Shown piece after piece: positions 41,562 through 53,089 of a stretch of 64,000 bases of DNA. Both the position numbers and the translations under genes were made by a program. The notes below the pieces were generated by a model. That model made no database searches and was not told where the DNA came from. It was given only the letters and a program-made list of their open reading frames with translations. The stretch lies in IMG/VR virus record IMGVR_UViG_3300027712_001262, positions 48,864 to 112,863 of that record; one strand, 5' to 3'. Position 1 is the first letter of the stretch, and every line of letters starts with the position of its first letter. Source of the stretch: a virus.

Positions 41562-43910
41562 TCTAGTAATCATTTGAGAAGATCCTAATGGTGCAGCTGG
41601 ATTAACATATGCACTGGTTATAAATATAGCCGAGCTGCCACCAACTGCCCCACTTCCCGGACCACCCACATAGAAACTGCTGTCGGGATTAATAGTCAAC
41701 GATGCACTAATTACTGGGTTATTATAGCTCATATAACCGGTAGGAATTGCTCTAACTCCAACTTGTTGATATTTACTATTATTCAGTACCGGTATTAGTA
41801 ATCCAGAATCAAAATCTTGTATCCCAAGATAATAATTAGTATTATTTCCAGCAAAACCGTAACCTGCCAAGGAGTTTAGATTATTAATGGGTTTAAATCT
41901 GTTGTCTTTGAAGAATATTTTTGATGTTGCTTCAATTACAATAACATCGATTGCACGATTTGTAAGCGAACTGGCATTACCAGTTTGACCTATTGCTTGA
42001 TAGGGAATTGTAGCGCCTGCGGCCCAACTGGAGGTATTGGGATAATTGTATAATGGTACTTCTAATAAAACACTGGTGTTGGTATAAACAAAAGATATAG
42101 TTCCTGTTGATACCAGTGGACTTATATTTCCAGTGATAGTTGATGCTACTGTGATAAGGGTTCCATATAAGGGTGCAAGATCTGCATATTGAGAAACTAT
42201 GGTTGTTGCTGTATTTACAAATTGAATAGTGCCAACATTATTAAAATTATTAATAGATGTAGAAGTTGAAACACTATTATTGCCACGGAACTCACTATCT
42301 TGTAATATTAATAAAGCAGTTTCAGTGGTTATTGCATTAATATTCGTAGCACTAGTTGTGGTAGTAGTGAATGGTATTGGCGGAACTGTAAATGCCCCAG
42401 TATATACTGTATTGCCCACTACAAATCGCATATTTGATATATAACCAGTCGAATATGCGCCAAGTGTTGAAGGAGCACCTATGAATATATCACCACTTGA
42501 CGTAGTTAATGCCTGATTGTCGGTTCGAGTAACTCCCACAGCACCATTAACAAATATCCTGAATGCATTAGCACTGTTTCTGGCAAAAGCATAGTGGTTC
42601 CATCGGTTAACAGAACCACTAAGCGTTGATAATCCCATAACGTTGAGTGCAGAACCTGTGCCTGCAATGTTCATCTGCGGAGTTATTCCGTTGACTAGCC
42701 AAAATGACCAAGTTGCAGTACCAGTATTAACAGCATTATTCCTACCAGCTAGATAAAAAGCCGATGTAGACACTGTATAAGCCCAACACTCGAAACTAAA
42801 TGGTACACTTGCACCTATATTATATCCAGCTTGGTATGGTATAGTTAGATAATTAGTGGCGGTACTATCGAATACTGCTGCAACGTTAGTACCAGTAGTT
42901 GATACACAGGCCAATAATGCAGTATTTGATGTTGATACACTGGTAAATGGCATACTAACTGGAGTCACTGCTGTATTAGTAAATGAGAACGATGTGGTTG
43001 TTGAATATAATGCTGTACCTTTGACCAGTCTAAAATGGCTAATGCTTCCCGACCAATAAGCTGTTGTTTGATTTGTTCTTCCCGCGCCTATACGTAAAAC
43101 ATCAGTTTGATTTAAAGTAGCAGTTGAAGTAGCAGTGGATTGTCGTACACCATTGACGAACAATGCTGTGGCGCCGGTGCTGGTTGACGCTCTAGAAACC
43201 GCAACATGATACCATGTATTATCTAATACCCTAGTACTTCCAGTAATTGTTACAGCAGTATCATTATAAACTACCACGCTGGCAGTTGATACGTATATAG
43301 TCCACCCCGTACCCGTGATACCTTTTGCAGCAAAGGTAGATGATGTAGAAGTTGTAGTTCTATATAGCCATCCGTCAATGGTAAATGCACCTAAACCAAA
43401 ACTTAGAGTAGTACCGGATGTGGCTTCAGTTACACTTAAATATTGAGTAGTACCATTAAATGATGTTATACCTGTACCAGTTGTAATAGCCATGGCGGCA
43501 ACGGCACCACCAGTACCATTAATTGAACTTTTTAATTCTGTCCAATTTTTTGCCCTACGGTCACCAAATGTGATATTACCCTGTACTTGCCTACTATTTG
43601 TTAAGTTTGATAACAACAAATTATTAGTAGTCGTAGTAACAAGTGTACCGGCACCATAATAAAAAGATTGAGTAAGACCACTGGGAGTACCCGATGGCGT
43701 AAAAGATAACGAATTTTGAGTCGAGGCAGTAGTCCCTTGTACAAAAACGTTGAGCTCATTTAATTGAGGTTGATATGCAATTGTGGGAAAAGCACTTGAA
43801 GCGTCTTGTCCCTGCGTATTCCTTTGGTCCAGAGGTCCCCATTGATTCTTGCCGCCCGGTCGCGTACCGTAATCAATTTGAAAGTTTGATAGTTGTAACT
43901 CTCTAGACAT
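41535..43910 (-). CDS. LamG-domain tail fibre/adhesin protein
   Basis: 791 aa. The start SRELQLSNFQIDYGTRPGGK is an attachment-like head. It has two LamG-like modules: one near 155-300 (FTIDGWLYRT; TWYHVAVSRA; GSISHFRLVKG) and one near 350-500 (FSFECWAYTV; WNHYAFARNS; GYISNMRFVVG). Ser/Thr-rich beta linkers lie between, and a C-terminal beta domain follows. Probably a receptor-binding or fibre accessory protein. It is 17 bp after the Cys-rich structural gene and converges on the plus-strand GT9 gene. Confidence 0.65.
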   Translation of the reverse strand: MSRELQLSNFQIDYGTRPGGKNQWGPLDQRNTQGQDASSAFPTIAYQPQLNELNVFVQGTTASTQNSLSFTPSGTPSGLTQSFYYGAGTLVTTTTNNLLLSNLTNSRQVQGNITFGDRRAKNWTELKSSINGTGGAVAAMAITTGTGITSFNGTTQYLSVTEATSGTTLSFGLGAFTIDGWLYRTTTSTSSTFAAKGITGTGWTIYVSTASVVVYNDTAVTITGSTRVLDNTWYHVAVSRASTSTGATALFVNGVRQSTATSTATLNQTDVLRIGAGRTNQTTAYWSGSISHFRLVKGTALYSTTTSFSFTNTAVTPVSMPFTSVSTSNTALLACVSTTGTNVAAVFDSTATNYLTIPYQAGYNIGASVPFSFECWAYTVSTSAFYLAGRNNAVNTGTATWSFWLVNGITPQMNIAGTGSALNVMGLSTLSGSVNRWNHYAFARNSANAFRIFVNGAVGVTRTDNQALTTSSGDIFIGAPSTLGAYSTGYISNMRFVVGNTVYTGAFTVPPIPFTTTTTSATNINAITTETALLILQDSEFRGNNSVSTSTSINNFNNVGTIQFVNTATTIVSQYADLAPLYGTLITVASTITGNISPLVSTGTISFVYTNTSVLLEVPLYNYPNTSSWAAGATIPYQAIGQTGNASSLTNRAIDVIVIEATSKIFFKDNRFKPINNLNSLAGYGFAGNNTNYYLGIQDFDSGLLIPVLNNSKYQQVGVRAIPTGYMSYNNPVISASLTINPDSSFYVGGPGSGAVGGSSAIFITSAYVNPAAPLGSSQMITRLRQVWTAN

Positions 43911-43927
43911 TTGTTTTCTTAAAAATG

Positions 43928-46138
43928 TTAAATTTCAGAAACAGTAGCTACAATTTTTGCATAAGCAGCAGATATTAAGTTGATTGTAACAGAGGTATCT
44001 GTTGACGCCGAGGATGTTACAGTTGCAAAATATGTACCATCACCGAACGTTATACCCGGATTGGCTGTTTGACCAATAACTGACAATGTCACTGGTTTAG
44101 CCACTCTGGCACCTAGATAATTATACACGTTAACAAGTATGCTACTAGACACAGTGGTTCCAGTGTATACAAAACTGGTTGCTGTGGTAGTAAGTGAAAT
44201 AGTTTGTCCAACATCTGATGTTATAACGTCAATATAGTTAGAAGTATAACCGTTGTTGCTAATACTATTGTCAAAGACTTGGGCACACCATCTAGAATCT
44301 TTATCTTTAAATAATCTAGCAGCCGCATATGGCATGGTATTTTGATATTGATAGATACCTGTGGTTATATTCAATGTCATAATAATATCATTAGAGAATG
44401 TACAACCTACATACAGGGTATTCCACATTACACCAGTTGGATACGAAGCAACATTTCCCGGATCTAATGGACAAAAATATCTAGGACCAAACTGGGCGGT
44501 CGATACATTGCCCATATATTTGGCATAAGAACCAGCATCAGAAATTTCCCAGCTGTATATTCTAAACATATTTCCTGTACTTGCTGCGTTGTTGAAACCA
44601 GTTGCTGCCAATACTAATCCTGTTCCGTTAGTGTTGTATACACCCATATGTAATCTTTTAGTACCGTTTGAATCAATACTGATCCAAACACGATGCACTG
44701 TTTGTCTACGAAAACTCATATTATCCAATTGTCCACGACCATTATTGAGATATCCACTATTTGAATAGATTTGCTGTTGGTCACTTATTGACATAAAGCC
44801 AGAGTTATCCGAATTTTTCAATGCATAGGTAGAATAGGTAGAAGTGCCTCCACTGTTGTTTAGTGTGATTCTAGCAAGAGTAATACTACCAGTGCTTGAT
44901 GGAGAGACAGCAGTAAAATCATTTCCATTAAAATATAATTGATAAAATCTATAACTTGAACCTTCTGTATCTTGATCTGGATTCGATGGGGTAATAAACC
45001 CACCTAGACCCTTGTTGATAGAGAGAATGGTGGTAGTACCACCACTGGCGCTATACGCTTTTAATTTTAACCGCTGGAGATTGCCTGTATTTGTGCTGCC
45101 ATCAGATCCTTGAATTCCTCCAAACAGCGAATTAAAATGCATATAATAGGTATACTGATTAATGTTGGCTAGGAATATTCGACTGCCAAATTCAACTGCC
45201 TGATCAGCCGTGGCGCCGGCAGGCTTACCACCCAATTGGAATGTTACTCCATTGATGTAATTCTGCTTGCAGCAGGCCAAGACGGTATTACAAGATGCTG
45301 ATATAGTAGAGAATGTTGCTAAATTTCCCTGGTCACAGGTACCATAATAGAACTGATCACCAGTTGATGTAGTTCCAGAGTAAACCCCGAGTGGTTCGTT
45401 TCCTCCAGCTGTATATATATCGGTGGCCAGAGTTATGGGGGAGGCGGTGAGGCAGGAGCATTGTCCGGCGCTATACTGGCAAGCCGAAAAGATAGTTGAT
45501 GTAAAAGTACCACTTGTTTGTTCCGTTACATTAGTGGTAGTGGAACGGGTACTTACACACGTACAACCGCAGCCACTCGTGATGCTGACGAATTGTTTAA
45601 ATATGCTGTTGGGAACAAAACAATTAAAACATCCAGTTGGATGTTCTATTACTTGCCAATTGTATAGATTACTGCAATATGTGTAAGTGGCGGTGGTGCC
45701 CACGGTAGAAAGATAATCATTGGTCTGATCAGTATAACCACACACACATCCGCATAAACAGGAAATACCTGTACTATCTTGAACAGAGAATGTCAACGGT
45801 CCAAGGCAGCTTGTATTCTTAAAGGTCCAAACTCCACTAGAATTATAGGTGCCAAACGAATTAAATTTTGCAGCATTATATTCTCCGGAAAATCTACTAC
45901 CAGCGTGATCAAACGGTGTCATTCCCAGGCTGGGTTCAAACACACTGGGAACTGTAATAGGAGCCAAGGCCGCGCCGCATCGACTGGGGGCACAGGTATA
46001 TTGATAATTTCCCACTTGTTCAACGTTGTTTGTTGTAAAATAAAATTGACCGTTAACTGTATAGTTAGTTCCTCTATACCCGTATTGGACCACTTGGTCC
46101 GCGGTTGGGGGCAAGTATCTCTGATAAAATTTTGCCAT
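43928..46138 (-). CDS. Cysteine-rich structural protein (736 aa)
   Basis: The first 310 residues have an unusual number of Cys, including ISCLCGCVCGY, GCFNCF, GCGCTC, CQYSAGQCSC and ACCKQ. The rest is Ser/Thr/Asn/Gly-rich beta with few Cys. There is no signal peptide. The head (FYQRYLPPTADQVVQYGYRG) resembles a virion-attachment start. In a reducing cytoplasm these Cys may bind metal, or form disulfides after release. It lies within the fibre cluster between a 61-aa gene and a LamG gene. Fold and role unknown. Confidence 0.55.
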   Translation of the reverse strand: MAKFYQRYLPPTADQVVQYGYRGTNYTVNGQFYFTTNNVEQVGNYQYTCAPSRCGAALAPITVPSVFEPSLGMTPFDHAGSRFSGEYNAAKFNSFGTYNSSGVWTFKNTSCLGPLTFSVQDSTGISCLCGCVCGYTDQTNDYLSTVGTTATYTYCSNLYNWQVIEHPTGCFNCFVPNSIFKQFVSITSGCGCTCVSTRSTTTNVTEQTSGTFTSTIFSACQYSAGQCSCLTASPITLATDIYTAGGNEPLGVYSGTTSTGDQFYYGTCDQGNLATFSTISASCNTVLACCKQNYINGVTFQLGGKPAGATADQAVEFGSRIFLANINQYTYYMHFNSLFGGIQGSDGSTNTGNLQRLKLKAYSASGGTTTILSINKGLGGFITPSNPDQDTEGSSYRFYQLYFNGNDFTAVSPSSTGSITLARITLNNSGGTSTYSTYALKNSDNSGFMSISDQQQIYSNSGYLNNGRGQLDNMSFRRQTVHRVWISIDSNGTKRLHMGVYNTNGTGLVLAATGFNNAASTGNMFRIYSWEISDAGSYAKYMGNVSTAQFGPRYFCPLDPGNVASYPTGVMWNTLYVGCTFSNDIIMTLNITTGIYQYQNTMPYAAARLFKDKDSRWCAQVFDNSISNNGYTSNYIDVITSDVGQTISLTTTATSFVYTGTTVSSSILVNVYNYLGARVAKPVTLSVIGQTANPGITFGDGTYFATVTSSASTDTSVTINLISAAYAKIVATVSEI

Positions 46139-46324
46139 TTATTGTTCTTCCTTATTCGTTAGTAGATAACCATAATCTTGAAATGCCCAAGTTCGAGCTT
46201 CTTCTTCACTGGTCCATGGTTGTTGAGTTGCTGGATTAAATGGTTGAGTAGCCATCCTAACCTTAGTATCTGTTAGATTTATGTAAGCAATATTGTTTAT
46301 AAATTCAAATTCGTGACTTGTCAT
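46139..46324 (-). CDS. Small protein in the fibre cluster (61 aa)
   Basis: Starts at 46324 after a GGAG site. An inner ATG (MATQPFNPATQQPW) is another option. PWTSEEEARTWAFQDYGYLL resembles a short module found near fibre genes of T4-like phages. Just before the 736-aa gene (overlap/adjacent). Possibly an assembly factor; unproven. Confidence 0.5.
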   Translation of the reverse strand: MTSHEFEFINNIAYINLTDTKVRMATQPFNPATQQPWTSEEEARTWAFQDYGYLLTNKEEQ

Positions 46325-46336
46325 TTTTTCTCCAAT

Positions 46337-49300
46337 TTAAGAATTAACATAATTAATAGACACATACAAATCTGCTGCATATGCCCCTGTATTAGTTATG
46401 ATAACTGTAACATTTGATGAAGATGATGCGATTGAAATAGGAGTATTAGTACCATAACTCGGTCCGAGACCTGTAAAACTAATTGTACTCACAGTCACAT
46501 CATCAACATTAATATTTAGCGAAACAGCTTGGGTACCAGAACTTAAAACTCTGGCTGTGATACTGTTAATTAAAATAGTTCTGTTTGGAAACCATTTTGA
46601 AGTATATAAACTACTGTATCCAGTGAATAAACTACCCGGAGTATAAACTTGAGCAACTAATGCAGTAGATCCACCTCCACCCACAGCACTACCATTTTGA
46701 TAAATTGTTCCGCCGACATATAAAGATCCGCCGATCCCCACTCCACCTCTAACTACTAATGCACCTGTGGTAGTTGATGTTGAGCCAGTAGCATTAGTTA
46801 TAACAAATGTTGAGCTAGTTCCAGTACTATTAGATGCACTACTACCAGTATACCCTATTGCTGTAGATGCGCCAGAAGCTCCAACACTACCGGTAAAACC
46901 CAGTGGGCCTTGAATTTTAGTTATAGAAGTCCATGTCGAGCCGCTCCATATCCACAAAAATCCGTCAACAGCAGTAATATATGCATCTCCTTTAGAACCA
47001 GTATATGACATTGGAGCTGTTTGATAACCAGGCAAGTCAGTCGACGTTGAAACAGAACCTATGATAGATATGGATGATCCGGGATTACCCTCACTTCCAG
47101 TATAACCATTACTACCTATATATCCACTAGCGGTGCTTGCTGATCCAGTATAACCTCTACTACCAGTAAATCCTATGCTACCAGTGTAACCTGTGCTACC
47201 TATGTATCCACTAGCAGTGCTGGCTGATCCAGTATAACCAACACTACCCCAATACCCTGTGCTACCTATATAACCAACACTACCCCAATAACCTGTGCTA
47301 CCCCAATAACCTGTGCTACCCCAATAACCAACACTGCCCCAATAACCAGTAATACCTTGTGTACCGGTACTACCAATAAAACCTGTGCTACCCCAATAAC
47401 CAACACTGCCCCAATAACCAGTAATACCTTGTGTACCGGTACTACCAGTATAACCTGTGCTACCTATATATCCTAGACTACCAGTAAAACCTGTGCTACC
47501 TATATATCCTAGACTACCAGTAAAACCTGTGCTACCTATATATCCTAGACTACCAGTATAACCTGTGCTACCTATATATCCTAGACTACCAGTAAAACCT
47601 GTGCTACCTATATATCCTAGACTACCGGTATATCCCTTACTGCCCCAATAGCCAGTAATACCCTGACTACCCGAATACCCGATTGGTCCTGTTTCTGAGT
47701 TTGCAGGACCGGCAAATGTCCATTCATTGCTAGCTACTTTAATCACCGTAGCGATAGTGAACGGAACAGTTAAAGTGGGAGTTTCCGTAGTATGTAACGT
47801 TACTCCAAAAAATCCTGATATGATTACAGGTCCAGTGCCTACGTTACATAAATCAATACGTTGACCCACAGCAAAATTAACTCCCCCCTCTGATGGAATA
47901 TATACCGTAATAGGCGAACTATTAGTAAATTCAATAAGTGTGCCGGCATCTGACAATGCTAGAGTATAACTTCCTGATTGCGTACTAATAGCTTGTATTG
48001 AATCAAATCCACCTTTACTACCAGCATATCCCTCACTACCCCAATATCCATTAGTTCCGTTGGTTCCATTAGTTCCACCACTACCCCAATACCCCTGGGC
48101 ACCTCTGCTACCAGTAAATCCAACAGCTCCTGCAACACTGGTAGCAGGACCGGCAAATGTCCATTCATTGTTGGCTACTTTAATCAACGTACCAATACTA
48201 TATTGACTGTTTAAAATAGCAGAGTCCGAAGTATGTAAAGTTACTCCCGCGGCTGCGGCTATAATTACAGGACCTGTACTTATCTGACCTATATCTATAC
48301 GTTGACCAACACTGAAATTAACAGTATTATAGTCTGGAATAGTTACTGTAGTACCATTAGTAGTATCAAAATTAACTAGGCCACCAGCATCTGACAATGC
48401 TAGAGTATACGTTGCTCCTGTTTGAGTACTAATAATCTGTACTGAATCAAATCCACCTCTACTACCAACATATCCTGCACTGCCTGTAAATCCTACGCTA
48501 CCTATATATCCAAGACTACCAGTATATCCTCTACCCGCATATGCTCCATCTGCCCCAACACTACCGGTAAATCCCTTTTCACCCTGACTACCAGTATATC
48601 CTGCACTTCCAACGTAACCTGTGCTACCTATATATCCACTGGCAGTGCTGGCTGATCCAGTATAACCGGTGCTACCTATATATCCCACGCTGCCAGTAAA
48701 TCCCATGCTGCCAGTATATCCCACGCTGCCAGTAAATCCCATGCTGCCAGTAAATCCCATGCTGCCAGTATAACCAGTAGATCCGTTAAAACCAAGTCCG
48801 ATAATAGTTCCATTTAAACTAATAGCACCAGTTACGTTTAAAAGGCCACCCACATATAAATTTTCAGCAATGCCAACGCCACCTTTGACTAGCAACGCAC
48901 CTGTACTGGTTGATGTACTGCTGGCAGTATTTGCTATTAAAAATGTGCTGGTGGTACCTGAACTGTTAGCATTAATAGCTTGACCATTAGAACCAAAAAT
49001 TTGCCCACCCACATATAAATCTTTAGCAATACCAACTCCACCGTTGACTACCAATGCACCTGTACTAGTTGATGTACTGCTAGCAGTATTTGCTATTAAA
49101 AATGTGCTGGTGGTACCTGAACTATTATCACTAATAGCTTGACCATTAGAACCAAAAATTTGCCCACCCACATATAAATCTTTAGCAATGCCAACTCCGC
49201 CATAAACTATCAATGCACCTGTATTGGTTGATGTACTGCTGGCAGTATTTGATATTAAAAACGCCCTAGTGGTACTTGTATTTGAAACTAAAAAACCTTG

Positions 49301-49816
49301 AACATACAAGGAACCGCCAATAAATAAACTACCGCGTACACCTACACCACCTGCAACTGTTAATGCACCAGTAAAAGTATTAGCTGCAATTGTTGTATTG
49401 GAAATATTGATAGCTTGATTAGTTGATGATCCTCTGCTAGTAATAGTTTGTAATGTACTAGTATTCCAAATAATAATATTACCAGTACTGGTACTAACTG
49501 CTGTATCTGTGCCAGCAGTTATCGATGTTTGATTTGCATAATTATTAATCGAAGCAGTGGTAATTACTTGTTGATTATTTGAATATATATCGCCGCCAAC
49601 ATATAATTTCTCACCTATGCCCACGCCTCCCGAGACCACCAATGCACCTGAGTTAGTCGATGTTGATGCAGTGTTGTTAATTATCTGAAATATTTCAGTT
49701 GTACCATCAATAAATGCTGATACGATTGTCCAAGAATTGCTTGAAGCAGAGTAAACGTAGGTAGTTCCATCTACAACGGCTGTTTCATTGTCTACGGGTG
49801 AAATTGGAAATGTCAT
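46337..49816 (-). CDS. Long tail fibre with SGALVVxGGVGI modules and collagen-like GYTGS repeats
   Basis: 1159 aa. About six modules of the type SGALVV-GGVGI-K-LYVGG form the N-terminal 330 residues plus one near the C-terminus. Two collagen-like blocks are built of G-x-x-G-S (GYTGS, GFTGS, YWGS, YIGS). Between them lie two similar 100-residue beta domains ([12 protein letters not shown] and [12 protein letters not shown], each followed by a GQRIDxxxxxTGPVII strand). [11 protein letters not shown] then LWIWSGSTW module precedes the tip. It should be a long trimeric fibre. Ser and Thr in the repeats are potential glycosylation sites. Confidence 0.7.
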   Translation of the reverse strand: MTFPISPVDNETAVVDGTTYVYSASSNSWTIVSAFIDGTTEIFQIINNTASTSTNSGALVVSGGVGIGEKLYVGGDIYSNNQQVITTASINNYANQTSITAGTDTAVSTSTGNIIIWNTSTLQTITSRGSSTNQAINISNTTIAANTFTGALTVAGGVGVRGSLFIGGSLYVQGFLVSNTSTTRAFLISNTASSTSTNTGALIVYGGVGIAKDLYVGGQIFGSNGQAISDNSSGTTSTFLIANTASSTSTSTGALVVNGGVGIAKDLYVGGQIFGSNGQAINANSSGTTSTFLIANTASSTSTSTGALLVKGGVGIAENLYVGGLLNVTGAISLNGTIIGLGFNGSTGYTGSMGFTGSMGFTGSVGYTGSMGFTGSVGYIGSTGYTGSASTASGYIGSTGYVGSAGYTGSQGEKGFTGSVGADGAYAGRGYTGSLGYIGSVGFTGSAGYVGSRGGFDSVQIISTQTGATYTLALSDAGGLVNFDTTNGTTVTIPDYNTVNFSVGQRIDIGQISTGPVIIAAAAGVTLHTSDSAILNSQYSIGTLIKVANNEWTFAGPATSVAGAVGFTGSRGAQGYWGSGGTNGTNGTNGYWGSEGYAGSKGGFDSIQAISTQSGSYTLALSDAGTLIEFTNSSPITVYIPSEGGVNFAVGQRIDLCNVGTGPVIISGFFGVTLHTTETPTLTVPFTIATVIKVASNEWTFAGPANSETGPIGYSGSQGITGYWGSKGYTGSLGYIGSTGFTGSLGYIGSTGYTGSLGYIGSTGFTGSLGYIGSTGFTGSLGYIGSTGYTGSTGTQGITGYWGSVGYWGSTGFIGSTGTQGITGYWGSVGYWGSTGYWGSTGYWGSVGYIGSTGYWGSVGYTGSASTASGYIGSTGYTGSIGFTGSRGYTGSASTASGYIGSNGYTGSEGNPGSSISIIGSVSTSTDLPGYQTAPMSYTGSKGDAYITAVDGFLWIWSGSTWTSITKIQGPLGFTGSVGASGASTAIGYTGSSASNSTGTSSTFVITNATGSTSTTTGALVVRGGVGIGGSLYVGGTIYQNGSAVGGGGSTALVAQVYTPGSLFTGYSSLYTSKWFPNRTILINSITARVLSSGTQAVSLNINVDDVTVSTISFTGLGPSYGTNTPISIASSSSNVTVIITNTGAYAADLYVSINYVNS
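46860..47690. repeat. Collagen-like GxxGS repeat tract (15-bp unit)
   Basis: Near-perfect 15-bp units encode G-(Y/F)-(T/I/W)-G-S on the minus strand, with 45-bp higher-order copies at 47457-47640. A smaller tract lies at 48460-48780 in the same gene. Confidence 0.85.
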
Positions 49817-49831
49817 TCTATTATTTAACCG

Positions 49832-52800
49832 TTAAAAAGTTATCGTGCCTGAAGTTTGCCAGGTATATATTCTATATCCATTATTTACTGTTGCAATTGC
49901 ACCACTTACAGAAGTTGGTCCCAAATATGTATTAGGATATCTAATAATTACAACACCCTTACCACCGTTATAGCCTGCCCCGCCACCGCCGCCGGTATTT
50001 GGGGTACCAGCAGTTCCCGATGTATCAGAACTTGCGCCAAGGCCGCCGCCGCCTTGTCCACCCTGTCCACCGTAAGTTCCATTATGTGATGAATAATATA
50101 ATCCACCACCACCACCACCTGCATAATAAGTAGCAGTACCAGATATAGCTGATGCGGATCCAATACCACCGCCACCGCCAGACCCGCTGCCATTAGAACC
50201 TGCGCCACCGGCGCCGCCGCCGCCGGCACCAAGAAACGGAGCATTATACTGACTCACTGATCCCCCAACATTGCCTTGGTTGCCAGTTGCATTACCTCCC
50301 GTACTATTACCATTTCGACTAGCACCGCCGCCACCAGACCCTCCAGTACCAGCAATGCTAGTACTAACTCCACCACCACCGCCACCGCCCAATGCAGTTA
50401 TGTTATTGCCAAATTGCGAATAATCACCAGATGAGCCGTTGCCTCCAAAGTTAGATCCCACTGCGCCACCGTTACCTACAGTAATTGTATAACTTGTACC
50501 AGTACTAATAGAATATCCAACACCTGTCAAGAAACCGCCTGCACCGCCACCGCCTGCATATGCACCATCGGCACCGCCCCCACCGCCACCTCCGACCACT
50601 AGATATTCTATAGTAATTGGGGCTGTTATACTTGTTAGATTTTTTACAAATTTTACTTTTTGTCCGGTGAAATCTAACCAGAACTTATCGGTATTGTTAA
50701 CAGTGGTATATCTATATAACCTGTCATTGTTAGTATTATACCAAATATCTCCTACAGTAGCAACTACTGGAGCAGTAGAACTAGAGGTGCTTCTTACTCC
50801 ACCAGCAATAATGCTAGTAGCATTAATTTGTCCGCCTACACCTAATCCCCCTGTGATTACTACAGCACCTGTAGTTATTGATGTACTAGTTGCGGTGTTG
50901 GTAAAGGAAACAACATTAGTAGTTGTTGCTCCTCGACCAGTTATACTTTGTAGTGTGCTGGCGTCATTAATTATGATTGATCCAGTAGTTGCACTTAGCG
51001 TAATATCCGTGCCACTAGATAAGTTCGTAACACCCAAGTTAGTAATAATTACATTGCCGCTACTAGTGCTTACACCAATGTATGTACTACCAGTTGCAGT
51101 AGTAACGCCAGTATTAGTAACAATTATATTACCGCTACTGGTGCTTACACTAATGCCAATACCAGCAGTTATTGATGTTTGATTAGCATACAGATTAACC
51201 GTGGCCGTGGTCAATACTATATTACCACTACTATATATTGTGCTATTAACATATAAGTTTCCACCAATACCTACACCGCCACGAACAATCAATGCACCGG
51301 TTGTAGTTGATGTTGAACTTGTAGTATTGGAAATACTAATAACTTGAGTAGTTGATGATCCTCTACTAGTAATAGTTTGTAATGTGCTGGTATTCCAAAT
51401 AGTAATATTACCAGTGCTGGTACTAATTGCGGTATCAGTACCTGCTGTAATAATAGTTTTATTTGCATAATCATTAATTGTTGCAGTGGTAATTACTTTT
51501 TGATTCTTGGTATAAATATCCCCGTTGACCTGTAGATCCCCACCTATACCTGCACCGCCTAATACAACCAGTGCACCTGTGGTAGGATTATCTGCTGAGG
51601 TAGCATTAGATATTGATATTGCATTGCTAGTATCTGAACCTCTATCAGTAATAGTTTGTAATGTACTAGTATTCCAAATAGTAATATTACCAGTGCTGGT
51701 ACTAATTGCAGTATCAGTACCTGCTGTAATAATAGTTTTATTTGCGTAATTATTAATCGTTGCAGTGGTAATTACCTTTTGATTTTTGGTATAAATATCC
51801 CCGCCAACCTGTAGATCTCCACCTATACCTGCACCCCCTGCAACTACTAACGCACCTGAATTAGTACCAGTCGAATTAGTAACATTATAAGTTGATATTA
51901 TGTCATCTGTTACAATCAACGTTGTGGTAATTGTGGTTAATTGTATTTCCAATTCTTGAGCAACAATTTTTCCACCAACATACAAATTGCCGCCAATACC
52001 AACACCACCTGTAACTTTCAATGCACCTGAGTTAGTTGAAGTTGCACTAGTTACATTAGTAATTACTATAGTATTAGTGGTAGAACTTCCTCTATTAGTA
52101 ATAGTTTGTAATGTACTGGTATTCCAAATAGTGATATTACCAGTACTGGTACTAATTGCAGTATCAGTACCTGCTGTAATAATAGTTTTACTTGCATATA
52201 GGTTAACCGTAGCAGTGGTAATAATTTCTGAATTAATAATATAAGATGTGGTATTAACAAATAATGCACCACCTACATATACATCTTTAGCAATGCCAAC
52301 TCCTCCAGTCACTTGTAAGGCACCTGAATTAGTGCTAGTTGACTGGGTTAAATTATTAATAAGAAATGAGCTAGTAGTACCTGTACTACTACCTACCAAA
52401 GATCCATTTGAATATACACTGCCTGCAAATACTCCGCCACCTACATATACATTTTTAGCAATGCCAAGTCCACCATATACAACTAATGCACCGGAACTAG
52501 TGCCGGTTGACTGGGTTAAATTATTAATAAGAAATGTGCTGGTTGTGCCTGTACTGCTACCAACCAAAGATCCATTTGAATATAGATTTCCTGCATATGT
52601 TGTGCCGCCAACATACAGATCTCTATTAATACCCACACCACCATATACAACTAATGCACCGGAACTAGTGCCGGTTGAATTAGTACTTGTAGTAATTCTT
52701 AGTACTAGATCAATGACTGACTGGCCGAACTTACTGGTCAATCCACTTTGTGTAGTTAGAACTTCAACGTTATTAATAAGGGCTTTGCCCAATATGTTGA

Positions 52801-53089
52801 TATCGCCAGCTATGCCAACACCACCATCTACTACCAGAGCATTGGGAGTATAAAAACCTATGTTAGATAATGTTGAGCGTACACGTACTGTGGCTCCATC
52901 AATTGTAAGAAGATTCGACCAATTACGTATATTTGTAGCAGTTGATCCAGTAAGTACACTGCCATTAATAGTTGGAGAGCCAAGATCCGGTTCTGCTTGA
53001 CTAGTATCTAAATATTCGTAGCGATCAGCAGTTAACTTTGTACTGCCTAATTTCTTTATTTTACCGCTGAATAATCTACTTTTACTCAT
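49832..53089 (-). CDS. Tail fibre with nine SGALVVxGGVGI modules and a glycine-rich tip
   Basis: 1085 aa. Starts with SRLFSGKIKKLGSTKLTADR, then nine or so modules of the form (S/T)GAL-V-GG-GI-x-L-VGG spaced by TST linkers and repeated [11 protein letters not shown] strands. The last 250 residues are a glycine-rich domain (YLVVGGGGGG, GGAGG, GVVIIRYPNTY) like those in the 31641-38066 adhesin, ending in YTWQTSGTITF. A fibre whose tip is a polyglycine receptor-binding domain is the likely role. It overlaps the 113-aa gene by 8 bp. Confidence 0.7.
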   Translation of the reverse strand: MSKSRLFSGKIKKLGSTKLTADRYEYLDTSQAEPDLGSPTINGSVLTGSTATNIRNWSNLLTIDGATVRVRSTLSNIGFYTPNALVVDGGVGIAGDINILGKALINNVEVLTTQSGLTSKFGQSVIDLVLRITTSTNSTGTSSGALVVYGGVGINRDLYVGGTTYAGNLYSNGSLVGSSTGTTSTFLINNLTQSTGTSSGALVVYGGLGIAKNVYVGGGVFAGSVYSNGSLVGSSTGTTSSFLINNLTQSTSTNSGALQVTGGVGIAKDVYVGGALFVNTTSYIINSEIITTATVNLYASKTIITAGTDTAISTSTGNITIWNTSTLQTITNRGSSTTNTIVITNVTSATSTNSGALKVTGGVGIGGNLYVGGKIVAQELEIQLTTITTTLIVTDDIISTYNVTNSTGTNSGALVVAGGAGIGGDLQVGGDIYTKNQKVITTATINNYANKTIITAGTDTAISTSTGNITIWNTSTLQTITDRGSDTSNAISISNATSADNPTTGALVVLGGAGIGGDLQVNGDIYTKNQKVITTATINDYANKTIITAGTDTAISTSTGNITIWNTSTLQTITSRGSSTTQVISISNTTSSTSTTTGALIVRGGVGIGGNLYVNSTIYSSGNIVLTTATVNLYANQTSITAGIGISVSTSSGNIIVTNTGVTTATGSTYIGVSTSSGNVIITNLGVTNLSSGTDITLSATTGSIIINDASTLQSITGRGATTTNVVSFTNTATSTSITTGAVVITGGLGVGGQINATSIIAGGVRSTSSSTAPVVATVGDIWYNTNNDRLYRYTTVNNTDKFWLDFTGQKVKFVKNLTSITAPITIEYLVVGGGGGGGADGAYAGGGGAGGFLTGVGYSISTGTSYTITVGNGGAVGSNFGGNGSSGDYSQFGNNITALGGGGGGGVSTSIAGTGGSGGGGASRNGNSTGGNATGNQGNVGGSVSQYNAPFLGAGGGGAGGAGSNGSGSGGGGGIGSASAISGTATYYAGGGGGGLYYSSHNGTYGGQGGQGGGGLGASSDTSGTAGTPNTGGGGGAGYNGGKGVVIIRYPNTYLGPTSVSGAIATVNNGYRIYTWQTSGTITF

